A stretch of 64,000 nt of DNA from Fastidiosipila sp. Its GTDB lineage: Bacteria > Bacillota > Clostridia > Saccharofermentanales > DTU023. The stretch spans positions 1 to 64,000 of the forward strand of contig JAAZGO010000004.1 of the NCBI GenBank assembly GCA_012511175.1, given 5' to 3'. Positions 40,925 through 49,619 of the stretch are shown here, one piece after another. How positions within the stretch are numbered: the first letter of the stretch is position 1; each line of letters opens with the position of its first letter. The position numbers and the translations under genes were made by a program. The notes under the pieces are model-generated. The model did no database searches and was not told the DNA's origin. It saw only the letters and a program-made list of their open reading frames with translations.

Positions 40925-42067
40925 CTAGGGCTGCATTTCGTCGCGCAACTTGACAACACTCATGGATTCATCGCCAATGGCAGAGGAAACCTTGATGGTT
41001 CCTTCCCGCACTGCCTTTTCGGCCGCGAACACCTTGTCCTGGACTTCCTGGGGCGCGTATTTGACGAAGTTCTTGTCAGAGACAAAGCCAACACCGCCCT
41101 CAACCAGGCCCAGGTTTACTTCCTTGCCCCAGTAGGTGCGGCCGGCATCCCACTCGTCGAAGATCCAGATGATGGAATCGCCAACGTTCTTGAGGCCGGA
41201 GGTCAGGGTGATTGCCGCAAGCTCGGCTGACAGGGTCAGCTCCTGGTCGGAGTCAACGCCAATGAACCAGGCCTTGCCCGTCTCGAGTGCAGCTTCCGCA
41301 CCGCCATTGCCTGAAAGACCCGCGACGCCCCAGATGATATCAGCCTTGTTGTCATTGATCATGGCAAGGCCCATCTCCTTGGCTGTCGCTGTGTCAACGT
41401 AGCTGTTGACGTAGCGGGTGTCGACTTTAACCTCCGGATCAGTTGCCTTGGCGCCTTCCAGGAAGCCGAAAAGGAAGTCGTTAATGACCGGGCTGTCAAT
41501 GCCGCCGATGAATCCGACAACCTTCTCAGGATTGATGTTTTCAACCGAGGTCTGCGAGGTCATGGCCGCGGCAAAAACACCGATCAGATAGCCCATGTCG
41601 TTCTGGCGATAGCTCAGGTTGACCACATTATCGTTCTCGCCGACATGGGTGGTGTCGTCGTAGATGAGAAACTTCTGGTCGGGATAGGCATCGGCCGCTT
41701 CTTTCAGGTACTCCGGCATCTGGTAGGTGCCGCAGATGACAAGATCGTACGTGCCCATGGCCGCCACGTCCGCGATTGTCTGCTGCCATTTGGGCTGGTC
41801 GGCATCCGTGCCGCCCATCTCCTTGGTTTCATAGGTGATGCGGCCGGCGTCGGCCAGTTTCTTCAGGCCGGCTTCAGCCGAGTCAAAGAAGGACTTGTCA
41901 CCCAGATTACCGTTGACCAGATTGACCACCTTGTAGACTTTGCCGGCAGGCTCCGTTGCTTCCGTTTTCGCAGGCTCAGTTTTACCCGGCTCCACAGGCT
42001 TCTTGTCGCAGGCTGCCATAGAGATGGCCAGGACGGCGACCAGAAGGAAAACAAGCATTTTTTTCAT
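40925..42067 (-). CDS. BMP-family nucleoside-binding lipoprotein (NupN-like)
   Basis: This 380-residue protein starts at MKKMLVFLLV with AAGGAG upstream and has the lipobox LAISMAAC, so it is a lipid-anchored binding protein. The BMP domain has NLGDKSFFDSAEAGLKKLAD, GFIGGIDSPVINDFLFGF and WGVAGLSGNGGAEAAL. It delivers purine or pyrimidine nucleosides to the ABC transporter encoded next. The downstream nucleoside hydrolases support nucleosides as cargo. Confidence 0.93.
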   Translation of the reverse strand: MKKMLVFLLVAVLAISMAACDKKPVEPGKTEPAKTEATEPAGKVYKVVNLVNGNLGDKSFFDSAEAGLKKLADAGRITYETKEMGGTDADQPKWQQTIADVAAMGTYDLVICGTYQMPEYLKEAADAYPDQKFLIYDDTTHVGENDNVVNLSYRQNDMGYLIGVFAAAMTSQTSVENINPEKVVGFIGGIDSPVINDFLFGFLEGAKATDPEVKVDTRYVNSYVDTATAKEMGLAMINDNKADIIWGVAGLSGNGGAEAALETGKAWFIGVDSDQELTLSAELAAITLTSGLKNVGDSIIWIFDEWDAGRTYWGKEVNLGLVEGGVGFVSDKNFVKYAPQEVQDKVFAAEKAVREGTIKVSSAIGDESMSVVKLRDEMQP

Positions 42068-42079
42068 GTTTTTCTCCTT

Positions 42080-42113
42080 AAAAAATGATCTGTCCTCATA
42101 TGAATATGAGGAC
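42080..42113 (-). terminator. Attenuator-like hairpin before the lipoprotein start
   Basis: GTCCTCATAT and ATATGAGGAC pair perfectly around a two-base loop on the minus strand and are followed after six bases by six T. It stands just upstream of the ribosome binding site, so it could switch expression of the nucleoside operon. Confidence 0.55.
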
Positions 42114-42250
42114 GCTGTCTCTCCCCCCCTTGGACAGGATCGACATTTTCGATTTGTGTTATGAACGTCTTGCAAGACGAACCGTTTGGACAGGCACTGT
42201 TATCTGGTATGCAACACCATTCGGAACGCCCCGGACGAACACCATAGTGC

Positions 42251-42279
42251 ATTGTACACATATAAGCGACGGCGGTCAA
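42251..42279 (-). promoter_or_regulatory. Promoter of the nucleoside uptake operon
   Basis: TTGACC (42279-42274) and TACAAT (42256-42251) are 17 bp apart on the minus strand. A leader of about 175 nt follows, containing the 14-base palindrome CGTCTTGCAAGACG and the attenuator-like hairpin. No known purine riboswitch core was recognised. Confidence 0.75.
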
Positions 42280-42320
42280 TCATTAAACGGTCACAAATTC
42301 AACAGTTTGCGGGACTCCGA

Positions 42321-43478
42321 TCAGCTTTCAGGCGCATAGCGCCTGACTCCCTTGATCCGCTTCACAAGCTCCCGCGCGCCGGACGATTCGATGTCCAGCA
42401 GGCGCAGGGTGGATCGGCCCGGAAGTCCTATCAACAGCTGATCATCCGCTACCCTCATGCCCACAGTTACCAGGGAATCCGGATCTGATTTTGAATGGAA
42501 GAAAACCACGTCCCCTTCCTCCATGGACTTCAAATCGGGTTCCCCCTCCTCAGTTTTCGCCAGCTCCACCGGCAGGCCCTCCCCGAAGAGCGTGCCGCGG
42601 TCGCGGGACAAATTCAGGCCATTCAAAAGACCGGCTACGTGGATGGCGCCTTCGGGGCTGATGCCGCGCGCTGTCACGCCCCCGGGGATGACAGGACTGT
42701 TGTAAAAGGTCATCATGGTCGCCGCCAGGAGCTGCTGGACATTTTCTTCCGGGACCAGGGCCGACAAAGGCGGGACCAGCATGACACCCGAAGTGTTGAT
42801 CCAGCCTGTCTTCAGATCAGGCAGCTTGACCCGGAGCAGGTCGCCGTTGCGGTAATCGGCGTAGAGGATGGTCCCCATGGGTGCCTCCACCAGCAGCGAA
42901 CCCGAGCGGGCATGGCTCATGACCCGCTTGAAAGGCACGCGCACCATGACTCTGGCCACACTGCCCTCTGGTGAGATGGACCAGGTATCAGCTGAAAGAT
43001 GGGATCGCCTGATGTAGCCCTCCACTCCGTCATCCAGGCGGACCCGGATAAAAGCCCTGTCCCGGGTATCCAGCATGGTCACGTGCTCGTTGAGGAGGGC
43101 CTCGGTCACCCGCAGGCTGGCAACGTCCGGCAAAGAGAAGACGGGCGCCGCGGATGCGCTTACCACGGCCGTATCCCTGGCGTGCAGGTATTGGTCCCAG
43201 CCTGGCGGCAGCGTTTCCTGGGCCGGGGGCGTGACATCAAAGTCGAAGGTCTTTTCAGAGATTTGCGGGACAACAAAAAACAGGCCTGCCATGATGAGGG
43301 TAAAGACCAGGCCGGCAATCAGCCAGGGAGGAATCCGCCGTTTCCTTTTGCTGAGAAAAACCTGCCGGCTTTTCTTTTTTTCCTCCAGGGGGGATTGCGA
43401 CGCCCCCTGATCCGGGGGGATGCCCCGCCTGATTTCAATCTTTGGCGGCCCGGCACGCTTGTTTTCCCCGTCAGTCAT
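42321..43478 (-). CDS. Membrane-anchored SH3 / inactive NlpC-P60-like protein
   Basis: This 385-residue protein has a basic N-terminus, one transmembrane helix at about residues 54-72, two SH3-like regions (about 115-160 and 195-235), and a C-terminal region laid out like NlpC/P60 (GGVTARGISPEGAIHVAGLL ... EEGDVVFF ... TVGMRV). The catalytic Cys expected in a GIDCSG motif is replaced (GISPEG), and the His of HVGI is Thr. It may bind peptidoglycan without cutting it. GGAGG precedes the ATG. It overlaps acpS by 8 bp. Confidence 0.75.
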   Translation of the reverse strand: MTDGENKRAGPPKIEIRRGIPPDQGASQSPLEEKKKSRQVFLSKRKRRIPPWLIAGLVFTLIMAGLFFVVPQISEKTFDFDVTPPAQETLPPGWDQYLHARDTAVVSASAAPVFSLPDVASLRVTEALLNEHVTMLDTRDRAFIRVRLDDGVEGYIRRSHLSADTWSISPEGSVARVMVRVPFKRVMSHARSGSLLVEAPMGTILYADYRNGDLLRVKLPDLKTGWINTSGVMLVPPLSALVPEENVQQLLAATMMTFYNSPVIPGGVTARGISPEGAIHVAGLLNGLNLSRDRGTLFGEGLPVELAKTEEGEPDLKSMEEGDVVFFHSKSDPDSLVTVGMRVADDQLLIGLPGRSTLRLLDIESSGARELVKRIKGVRRYAPES

Positions 43479-43869
43479 CTTCCGCCTCCCCTTTCAGGCC
43501 AGGAACTGTATCCAAGATACAGAAGGCGAGGGCGTACTCATTTTCATGTGAGATGCTGAGTGACAGCGACCGGCCGCCCCTCTTTTGATAGAGCGCCCGG
43601 GCGGCGCTGTGCAGGGTTACTTCCGGTGCGCCGTCCCTGCCGCTCCGGATCTCGATATCCCGAAAGCGGACTCCTTCCCGGCCAATACCGGTTCCCAGTG
43701 CCTTGGAGACGGCTTCCTTGGCAGCAAAACGGCCCGCCAGCCTCCGCGGGTCACCACAACAGACAGCTAATTCCTCTTCCGTGAAGATGCGGCCGAGAAA
43801 GCGGCTACCATGCTTTGCCATGACCCGTTCGAAACGTTTGACCGAAATGAGATCAACTCCGGTGCGCAT
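43471..43869 (-). CDS. acpS: Holo-[acyl-carrier-protein] synthase
   Basis: This 132-residue enzyme transfers phosphopantetheine from CoA to acyl carrier proteins. It has the AcpS signature GVDLISVKRFERVM with the metal-binding Asp, RFAAKEAVSKALGTGI, and SLSISHENEYALA. It lies 9 bp after dnaI. It is shorter than, and unrelated to, the CitX transferase found in this window. Confidence 0.95.
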   Translation of the reverse strand: MRTGVDLISVKRFERVMAKHGSRFLGRIFTEEELAVCCGDPRRLAGRFAAKEAVSKALGTGIGREGVRFRDIEIRSGRDGAPEVTLHSAARALYQKRGGRSLSLSISHENEYALAFCILDTVPGLKGEAEDD

Positions 43870-43878
43870 AAGATTCCA

Positions 43879-44898
43879 TTAAGGTATCTGGTGTTTTTTC
43901 CGCAGCCGCAAATCATCGCCGATGAAGGCATACTTGAGGAAGTTGCCGTTGAGACGGCTGGCGATGCGGCGGTCATAAAGGCGGGAAAAATCGGCCACCT
44001 CGATGTTGGAGGCGATGATGGTGGCAAGTTTGCGGTGCTGGCGCGCGTCAAGCAGGAGGATCAGCTGGGCATAGGTGTCGGGCGTTACCGGCTCCGTTCC
44101 CAGGTCATCAATCAGCAAAAGCTCCCAGGTCTGGAGGGCCTTGAAAAGCAGGGAGGTCTCTTCCAGGAGCTCAGGGTCGGGCCGGTAGGAGGCTTTTTGC
44201 CTTTTGTGCCGGGTGATCAAATCGAAAAGATTGGGGGCTGTCATGTAGACAACCGATTTGCCCTCATCCATCAGCCGGTGGCCAATGCACTGCATGAGGA
44301 AGGTCTTGCCGGTTCCCGGCGCTCCCGAGAAGAACAGGTTCCGGTCACGCAGGCGGTTGAAATGACCCGTGTAGAGCTGGGCCATCTGCAGGTAATCCGC
44401 CATCTGTTCCCGGGCCGAAACCCGGGTATCGCCGCACTTGAGCTTCTCATTGCTGAAGAGGTTGAGGTTGAAGCTGGCGAAGGTGTGGCTTTCGTCCATG
44501 ACATCGGGGAAATAGGCGGGCAGAATCTCCTGGATAATCTGCCTGCGGCACCGGCACCAGTCCCCGTCCGCCCGGCCGGTATCATTGCAGGCACGGCAGA
44601 CATAAGCCGGCTGATCGTAACCGTCGGCAATGCTGTGCCGCTTTAAAAAAGAAAGCCGCTCTTTTTCGAGGAGGGCAAAAGCCTCTGCTCCCGATCCGGC
44701 CGGTCCCCGCTCCTGACCCACCACAGCCAGGAGCTGATTCAGCCCGGCCTCCCTGAGCTGCCTGTCAAGCTCCTCCAGCCGGGGAAAACGGGCATAGAGC
44801 TGCTCCACCCGCTCATCCCGTACCTTGAAAGCCTCATTGCGCCTCCGCTCATAGATACGGATCACGTCATCGTTGATTCTCTGGGTCAGGCTTTTCAT
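43879..44898 (-). CDS. dnaI: Helicase-loading ATPase DnaI/DnaC
   Basis: This 339-residue AAA+ protein has an N-terminal coiled region, a four-Cys zinc site (CRACNDTGRADGDWCRC) near residue 125, Walker A FSGAPGTGKTFLMQC and Walker B LLLIDDLGTEP. It loads the replicative helicase. Its ATG overlaps the DnaD-domain gene stop (ATGA). Confidence 0.93.
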   Translation of the reverse strand: MKSLTQRINDDVIRIYERRRNEAFKVRDERVEQLYARFPRLEELDRQLREAGLNQLLAVVGQERGPAGSGAEAFALLEKERLSFLKRHSIADGYDQPAYVCRACNDTGRADGDWCRCRRQIIQEILPAYFPDVMDESHTFASFNLNLFSNEKLKCGDTRVSAREQMADYLQMAQLYTGHFNRLRDRNLFFSGAPGTGKTFLMQCIGHRLMDEGKSVVYMTAPNLFDLITRHKRQKASYRPDPELLEETSLLFKALQTWELLLIDDLGTEPVTPDTYAQLILLLDARQHRKLATIIASNIEVADFSRLYDRRIASRLNGNFLKYAFIGDDLRLRKKHQIP

Positions 44899-45953
44899 GC
44901 TTCCAATCCGTCTTCCGGCTCCTCCGGGTTGATGCGGGGCATCCGCGTATCATAGCCCGCCTCGCTGCCCAAAGCGCGTTCTTCGCCCTCCCTGAAATTG
45001 CCGCGGTTATCCCTGACCGGTACCTGTTTGCTCCTGGCCCGCGCTGCATCGCTTTGCCGGTCTTTCTCATGCTTTCTGACTTCATCAAGGGTGGTCAGCC
45101 CGGACTCATGCCAATCTTTCAGGACGGCCGTCACAAAACGGATACTGGGTTTGGATGCCCCCCGCGTCTTCGAGAGCGCCTCGTCAATGATCTCCCGGTC
45201 ATAGCCGAATTCATCGATCCACATATCAATGTCTTTCAGGTCGTATTCCGTCAAGAGGCGGCGCAGCTTCTTGCCCACGTAGGCCTTGATCTTGTTTTTC
45301 TCGAGAAAGCGGGCGTAGTAGACAGACAACTGGTCATAGGTGCGGACCCCTGCCGCCGCCCAGTCCTCAGCGATCCGGTTGGCATAGCCGGGACCGTCCA
45401 GCCTGTTGTTGTTGGCGGCCTCCTGAAAGAGGGCGTAGACCACTTCCGGTTCAAAGCCATAGGCCTCAAACCATCGGTCAATCTGGTCATACCACATAAA
45501 GGTCATGATCCCCTGGAAAAAGGTCATTTTGATCAGGTTAACCATCCGTTCCCGCTCCTGGTTCAGGTTCTCACGTTCAGTGATCTCACTGGGCAGGGAG
45601 GAGGCGATGGGCCGGTATCTTTTTTGCAATTCAAGCATCTTGAGATCGGTGATTGAAATATCGGTATCCCCGACAATAATCAGATGCATGCGCTGGAGTT
45701 CAAGCAGGGATTCATCAACGGCCTCTTCCGAGATCCCCAGCCGGTCGGCGATGTCAGCCCGGGTGGCATCACGCGATCCGTAGGCGGATACGCTGTTCAG
45801 AAAGAGATAGCACTTGACCGCGTTGCCGCTCAATTTCGGCATCATGTCATGAATGAATAAATCAGGGACAGGCGTGTCGCTGAACATGATCGAATGATCT
45901 TCCTTGATACGCAAAGCAGGCACCCCTCTCTTACGACCGTCGTGCCTTCTCAT
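44895..45953 (-). CDS. DnaD-domain replication initiation protein
   Basis: This 352-residue protein has an N-terminal winged helix (ATRADIADRLGISEEAVDESL) and two DnaD-type helical domains at about residues 150-225 and 235-300 (WIDEFGYDREIIDEALSKT). It fits the DnaB/DnaD primosome proteins of Bacillota that act with DnaI. The ATG at 45953 has GGAG nine bases upstream; an ATG at 45887 is an alternative. It is translationally coupled to dnaI. Confidence 0.88.
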   Translation of the reverse strand: MRRHDGRKRGVPALRIKEDHSIMFSDTPVPDLFIHDMMPKLSGNAVKCYLFLNSVSAYGSRDATRADIADRLGISEEAVDESLLELQRMHLIIVGDTDISITDLKMLELQKRYRPIASSLPSEITERENLNQERERMVNLIKMTFFQGIMTFMWYDQIDRWFEAYGFEPEVVYALFQEAANNNRLDGPGYANRIAEDWAAAGVRTYDQLSVYYARFLEKNKIKAYVGKKLRRLLTEYDLKDIDMWIDEFGYDREIIDEALSKTRGASKPSIRFVTAVLKDWHESGLTTLDEVRKHEKDRQSDAARARSKQVPVRDNRGNFREGEERALGSEAGYDTRMPRINPEEPEDGLEA

Positions 45954-45978
45954 CTTAGCAGACTCCGGTCAAGTGACA

Positions 45979-46004
45979 GGGGGAGAACCTGCAGGTTCCC
46001 CCCC
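45979..46004. terminator. Hairpin between nifJ and the dnaD operon
   Basis: GGGGGAGAACC pairs with GGTTCCCCCC (one-base bulge). It has no T run, so termination after nifJ is possible but not certain. Confidence 0.45.
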
Positions 46005-46027
46005 GACTTGCCATGAATTACGGACAG

Positions 46028-49000
46028 CTAGTCCGCCTCTGCCATGCGAAGATAGGCCTGGTAGCGCTCATCCGCGGCCTGGCGGGCGCGCTCGAAGATC
46101 TCATTCACCTTATCTTCAGAATACTTTTTGTAAAGTGATGTGTAGCGGACCTCCCGCTCCAGGAATTCTCTGTAATCCCGGGTCGGCGGCTTGGAGTCCA
46201 GGACGAAGGGATTCTTGACCGGATCCTCGGCCCTGAGCGCCGGGTTATAGCGCCACAGATGCCAGTATCCCGTCTCGACCGCGTCCTTTTCCCGTTGCTG
46301 TGACAGGGCCAGGCCGCCCCGGATCCCGTGATTGATGCAGGGCGAGTAGGCGATGACCAGGGAGGGGCCATTCCAGGCCTCCGCTTCGCGGAGCGCCCGC
46401 AGGGTCTGCGCCTGGCTGGCGCCCATGGCAATCTGGGCGACATAGACATAGCCGTAGGCAACGGCCATCATGCCCAGATCTTTTTTCTTGAGCGGTTTGC
46501 CGCCCGCGGCGAACTGTGCGACCGCGCCCAGCTGGGTCGCCTTGGAAGCCTGCCCGCCCGTATTGGAATAGACTTCCGTATCCAGAACCAGGACATTGAC
46601 ATCCTCGCCGGAAGCCAGGACATGATCCAGGCCGCCGTAGCCGATGTCGTAGGCCCAGCCGTCACCCCCGATAATCCAGGTGGAGCGCAGCATGAGATAG
46701 TCCTTGAGCTCCAGGATCCGGTCGCGAAGCGCTGCACTTTTTCCGGACAATTCGGCTTCAGTCAGGGCGAAGATCAGCTTGGCAGCAATGCCCCGGGCCC
46801 CGTCCTTGACGTCCTTATTCTCGAACCAGTCTTCCAGGGACTGGCGCAAACCCGCGGGGAGATCCTTGCTTCCCAGCAAAGTCTCCAGGTAGCCGGTCAC
46901 CCGGTCGCGGATCTGCTTGACGCCCAGGTGCATGCCCATACCGTATTCCGCATTGTCCTCAAAAAGCGAGTTGGCCCAGGAGGGCCCGAAGCCCTCGTCA
47001 TTGACGCAGTAGGGCATGGAGGGGGCGGAACCTCCCCATATGGAGGAACAGCCGGTCGCGTTGGCGATCATCATGCGGTCGCCGAAGAGCTGGGTTGTCA
47101 GGCGGACGTAAGGCGTCTCACCGCAGCCGGCGCAGGCGCCGGAGAACTCCAGAAGCGGCCTTTCAAACTGGCTGCCCTTGACGGTCATCTTGTTCAGGGG
47201 ATTGGGCTTCCTGGAAAGTGACTGTGCGTACTCCCAGTGTTCCGCTTCCAGCATGTGCTCTTCCAGGGGTTCCATGACCAGGGCTTTTTCCTTGGCCGGG
47301 CAGACCTGGGCACAGGATCCGCAGCCGGTGCAGTCGAGTGCGGAAATCTGAATCCTGAAGCCGTACTGGTCGTAAGGCTTCATGCCTTTGACGGTTTTAA
47401 AGGTGTCCGGCGCCTTGGCCTCCTCTTCTTCCGTCAGCAGGAAGGGCCGGATGACGGCGTGGGGGCAAACGTAGGCGCACTGATTGCACTGAATGCAGTT
47501 TTCAGGAATCCAGCGGGGCACATTGATGGCAATTCCGCGTTTCTCGTATTGGGCGGTCGCCTGAGGCATGGTCCCGTCCACGTGATCCATGAAGACGGAG
47601 ACAGGCAGGCTGTCGCCTTCCTGACGGTTCATGACATCGGCAATATTGAGCACGAAAGCAGGGGCCTCCCGGAACCGGACCGGGGTATCCGCCGCGTCGC
47701 GCCAATGGGCAGGAACCTTGACCTCCCGGACCTGTTCAATGCCGGCATCGACGGCCTGGTAGTTCATCCTGACCACATCCTCGCCCTTGTCGCCGTAAGA
47801 CCGGACAATGGCCTCCTTCATGTGCCGGACGGCTTCTTCGACCGGGATGACCTGGCTGATCTGGAAAAAGGCCGCCTGGCAGATGGTGTTGATCCGGCTC
47901 CCAAGGCCCAGTTCCTGTGCGATGGCGACCGCATCGATGATGTAGAAGCGGATGTCATTTTGCGCCAGGTAGCGCTTGACATGACCGGGGAGGAAGCCGT
48001 CGAGTTCCTCTTCTGTCCGTGTTGTATTGAGCAGGAAGGATCCGCCCTTTTTGAGCGCCTTCAGCATGTCGTATTTATCGATATAGGCCTGGTTGTGGCA
48101 GGCGACAAAATCGGCATTTTCAACCAGGTAGGGTGCCCGGATGGGAGAGTTGCCGAAACGGAGGTCCGAGATAGTCACGCCCCCCGACTTCTTTGAGTCA
48201 TAGGAGAAGTAGGCCTGGGCGTACATGGGCGTGTTGTCGCCGATGATCTTGATGGAGTTCTGGTTGGCCCCCACGGTCCCGTCTGAGCCCAGTCCCCAGA
48301 AACGCGCCGCGAAGGTTCCTTCGGGCGAAACTTCCAGCGGTTCGGTGACAGGCAGCGAAAGGTGGGTGACATCGTCCTCGATGCCGATGGTGAACTCCGT
48401 CCTGGGCGCATCTTCCGCCAGCATGTCAAAGACGGCCTTGATCTGTGAGGGCGCGGTATCCTTGGAACCCAGCCCGTAGCGGCCGCCTGAGACCAGGATG
48501 GGGCTGTTGGCGCAGGAGAGGGCCGATACCACGTCGAGATAGAGGGCCTCGCCGGGCGCCCCCGGCTCCTTGGAGCGGTCCAGGACCGCCAGTTTCTTCA
48601 CGGTCGGCGGGATGGCCTCCAGCAACCTGTCAGCGCTGAAGGGCCGGAAGAGATGAACATGGATGACGCCTGTCTTTCTTCCGCGGCAGTTCAGATAATC
48701 GGCCGTTTCACAGATGGTGTCATAGACGGACCCCATGCAGATGATGATCTCCTCCGCCTCCGGATCCCCGTGGTAGACAAAAGGTTTATACGTCCGGCCC
48801 GTCAGTTTGCTGATTTCCTCCATGTAGTGCTCGACCACCTGGGGAACCTGATCGTAAAACTGGTTGGGGGCCTCCTTCATCTGGAAGAAAATGTCCGGAT
48901 TCTGCGCCGTGCCCCGGATGCAGGGATCGTTGGGGGTCAGACCGCGTTTCCTGAAAGCATCCAGGGCCTCCATGTCGACCAGCCCTGCCAGGTCTTCATA

Positions 49001-49567
49001 GTCCAGCTGCTCGATCTTCTGGATCTCATGCGAGGTCCGGAAACCGTCGAAAAAGTGCAGGAAGGGCACCCGGCTTTTGATGGCAGAAAGGTGGGCGATG
49101 ACGCCCAGATCCATGGCTGCCTGGACGCCGTGCGAGGCCAGGATGGCAAAACCTGTCTGCCTGGCGGCCATGACATCGCTGTGGTCGCCGAAGATGGAGA
49201 GGGCGTGGCCGGCGATGGCCCGGGCCGACACGTGGAAAACGGCGGGCAAAAGCTCACCGGATATCTTGTACATGTTGGGAATCATGAGAAGCAGGCCCTG
49301 GGAAGCCGTATAGGTGGTGGTCAGGGCACCGGTGGCAAGCGATCCGTGAACGAAGCCGGCAGCTCCCCCTTCGGACTGCATTTCAATCACTTTCACGGTC
49401 TGCCCGAAGATGTTCTTTCGCCCCTGCTGGGACCATTGGTCCACACTGTCCGCCATTCCGGATGAGGGCGTAATCGGGTAGATTCCGGCGACTTCAGTAA
49501 AAGCATACGACGCGTAAGCAGCCGCCGTATTTCCGTCCATTGTCACGTAGTTTTTCTTTTTAGACAT
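46028..49567 (-). CDS. nifJ: Pyruvate:ferredoxin (flavodoxin) oxidoreductase
   Basis: This 1179-residue enzyme converts pyruvate and CoA to acetyl-CoA, CO2 and reduced ferredoxin. All domains are fused in one chain. The N-terminal domain has EVAGIYPITPSSGMAD, two [4Fe-4S] motifs follow (CIQCNQCAYVCPHA, CTGCGSCAQVCP), and the thiamine-binding half contains GCGETPYVRL, IANATGCSSIWG and GGDGWAYDIGYGGLDH. The ATG at 49567 begins the true N-terminus (MSKKKNYVTMDGNTAAA). An extended -10 promoter lies just upstream. Confidence 0.97.
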   Translation of the reverse strand: MSKKKNYVTMDGNTAAAYASYAFTEVAGIYPITPSSGMADSVDQWSQQGRKNIFGQTVKVIEMQSEGGAAGFVHGSLATGALTTTYTASQGLLLMIPNMYKISGELLPAVFHVSARAIAGHALSIFGDHSDVMAARQTGFAILASHGVQAAMDLGVIAHLSAIKSRVPFLHFFDGFRTSHEIQKIEQLDYEDLAGLVDMEALDAFRKRGLTPNDPCIRGTAQNPDIFFQMKEAPNQFYDQVPQVVEHYMEEISKLTGRTYKPFVYHGDPEAEEIIICMGSVYDTICETADYLNCRGRKTGVIHVHLFRPFSADRLLEAIPPTVKKLAVLDRSKEPGAPGEALYLDVVSALSCANSPILVSGGRYGLGSKDTAPSQIKAVFDMLAEDAPRTEFTIGIEDDVTHLSLPVTEPLEVSPEGTFAARFWGLGSDGTVGANQNSIKIIGDNTPMYAQAYFSYDSKKSGGVTISDLRFGNSPIRAPYLVENADFVACHNQAYIDKYDMLKALKKGGSFLLNTTRTEEELDGFLPGHVKRYLAQNDIRFYIIDAVAIAQELGLGSRINTICQAAFFQISQVIPVEEAVRHMKEAIVRSYGDKGEDVVRMNYQAVDAGIEQVREVKVPAHWRDAADTPVRFREAPAFVLNIADVMNRQEGDSLPVSVFMDHVDGTMPQATAQYEKRGIAINVPRWIPENCIQCNQCAYVCPHAVIRPFLLTEEEEAKAPDTFKTVKGMKPYDQYGFRIQISALDCTGCGSCAQVCPAKEKALVMEPLEEHMLEAEHWEYAQSLSRKPNPLNKMTVKGSQFERPLLEFSGACAGCGETPYVRLTTQLFGDRMMIANATGCSSIWGGSAPSMPYCVNDEGFGPSWANSLFEDNAEYGMGMHLGVKQIRDRVTGYLETLLGSKDLPAGLRQSLEDWFENKDVKDGARGIAAKLIFALTEAELSGKSAALRDRILELKDYLMLRSTWIIGGDGWAYDIGYGGLDHVLASGEDVNVLVLDTEVYSNTGGQASKATQLGAVAQFAAGGKPLKKKDLGMMAVAYGYVYVAQIAMGASQAQTLRALREAEAWNGPSLVIAYSPCINHGIRGGLALSQQREKDAVETGYWHLWRYNPALRAEDPVKNPFVLDSKPPTRDYREFLEREVRYTSLYKKYSEDKVNEIFERARQAADERYQAYLRMAEAD

Positions 49568-49610
49568 TCCATTTCCCCTATCGTATTCAAAGCCTGTTAA
49601 AACCCGAACC

Positions 49611-49619
49611 ATTATAGCA
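49611..49619 (-). promoter_or_regulatory. Extended -10 promoter of nifJ
   Basis: TGC-TATAAT on the minus strand ends at 49611 and overlaps the gpmI stop codon. The -35 (GAGGCG) is weak, as is common when an extended -10 is present. Confidence 0.5.

Noticed and set aside
42068-42250. Guanine or 2'-dG riboswitch before the nucleoside lipoprotein gene
   Set aside because: No matching core sequence seen; kept only as an unassigned structured leader.
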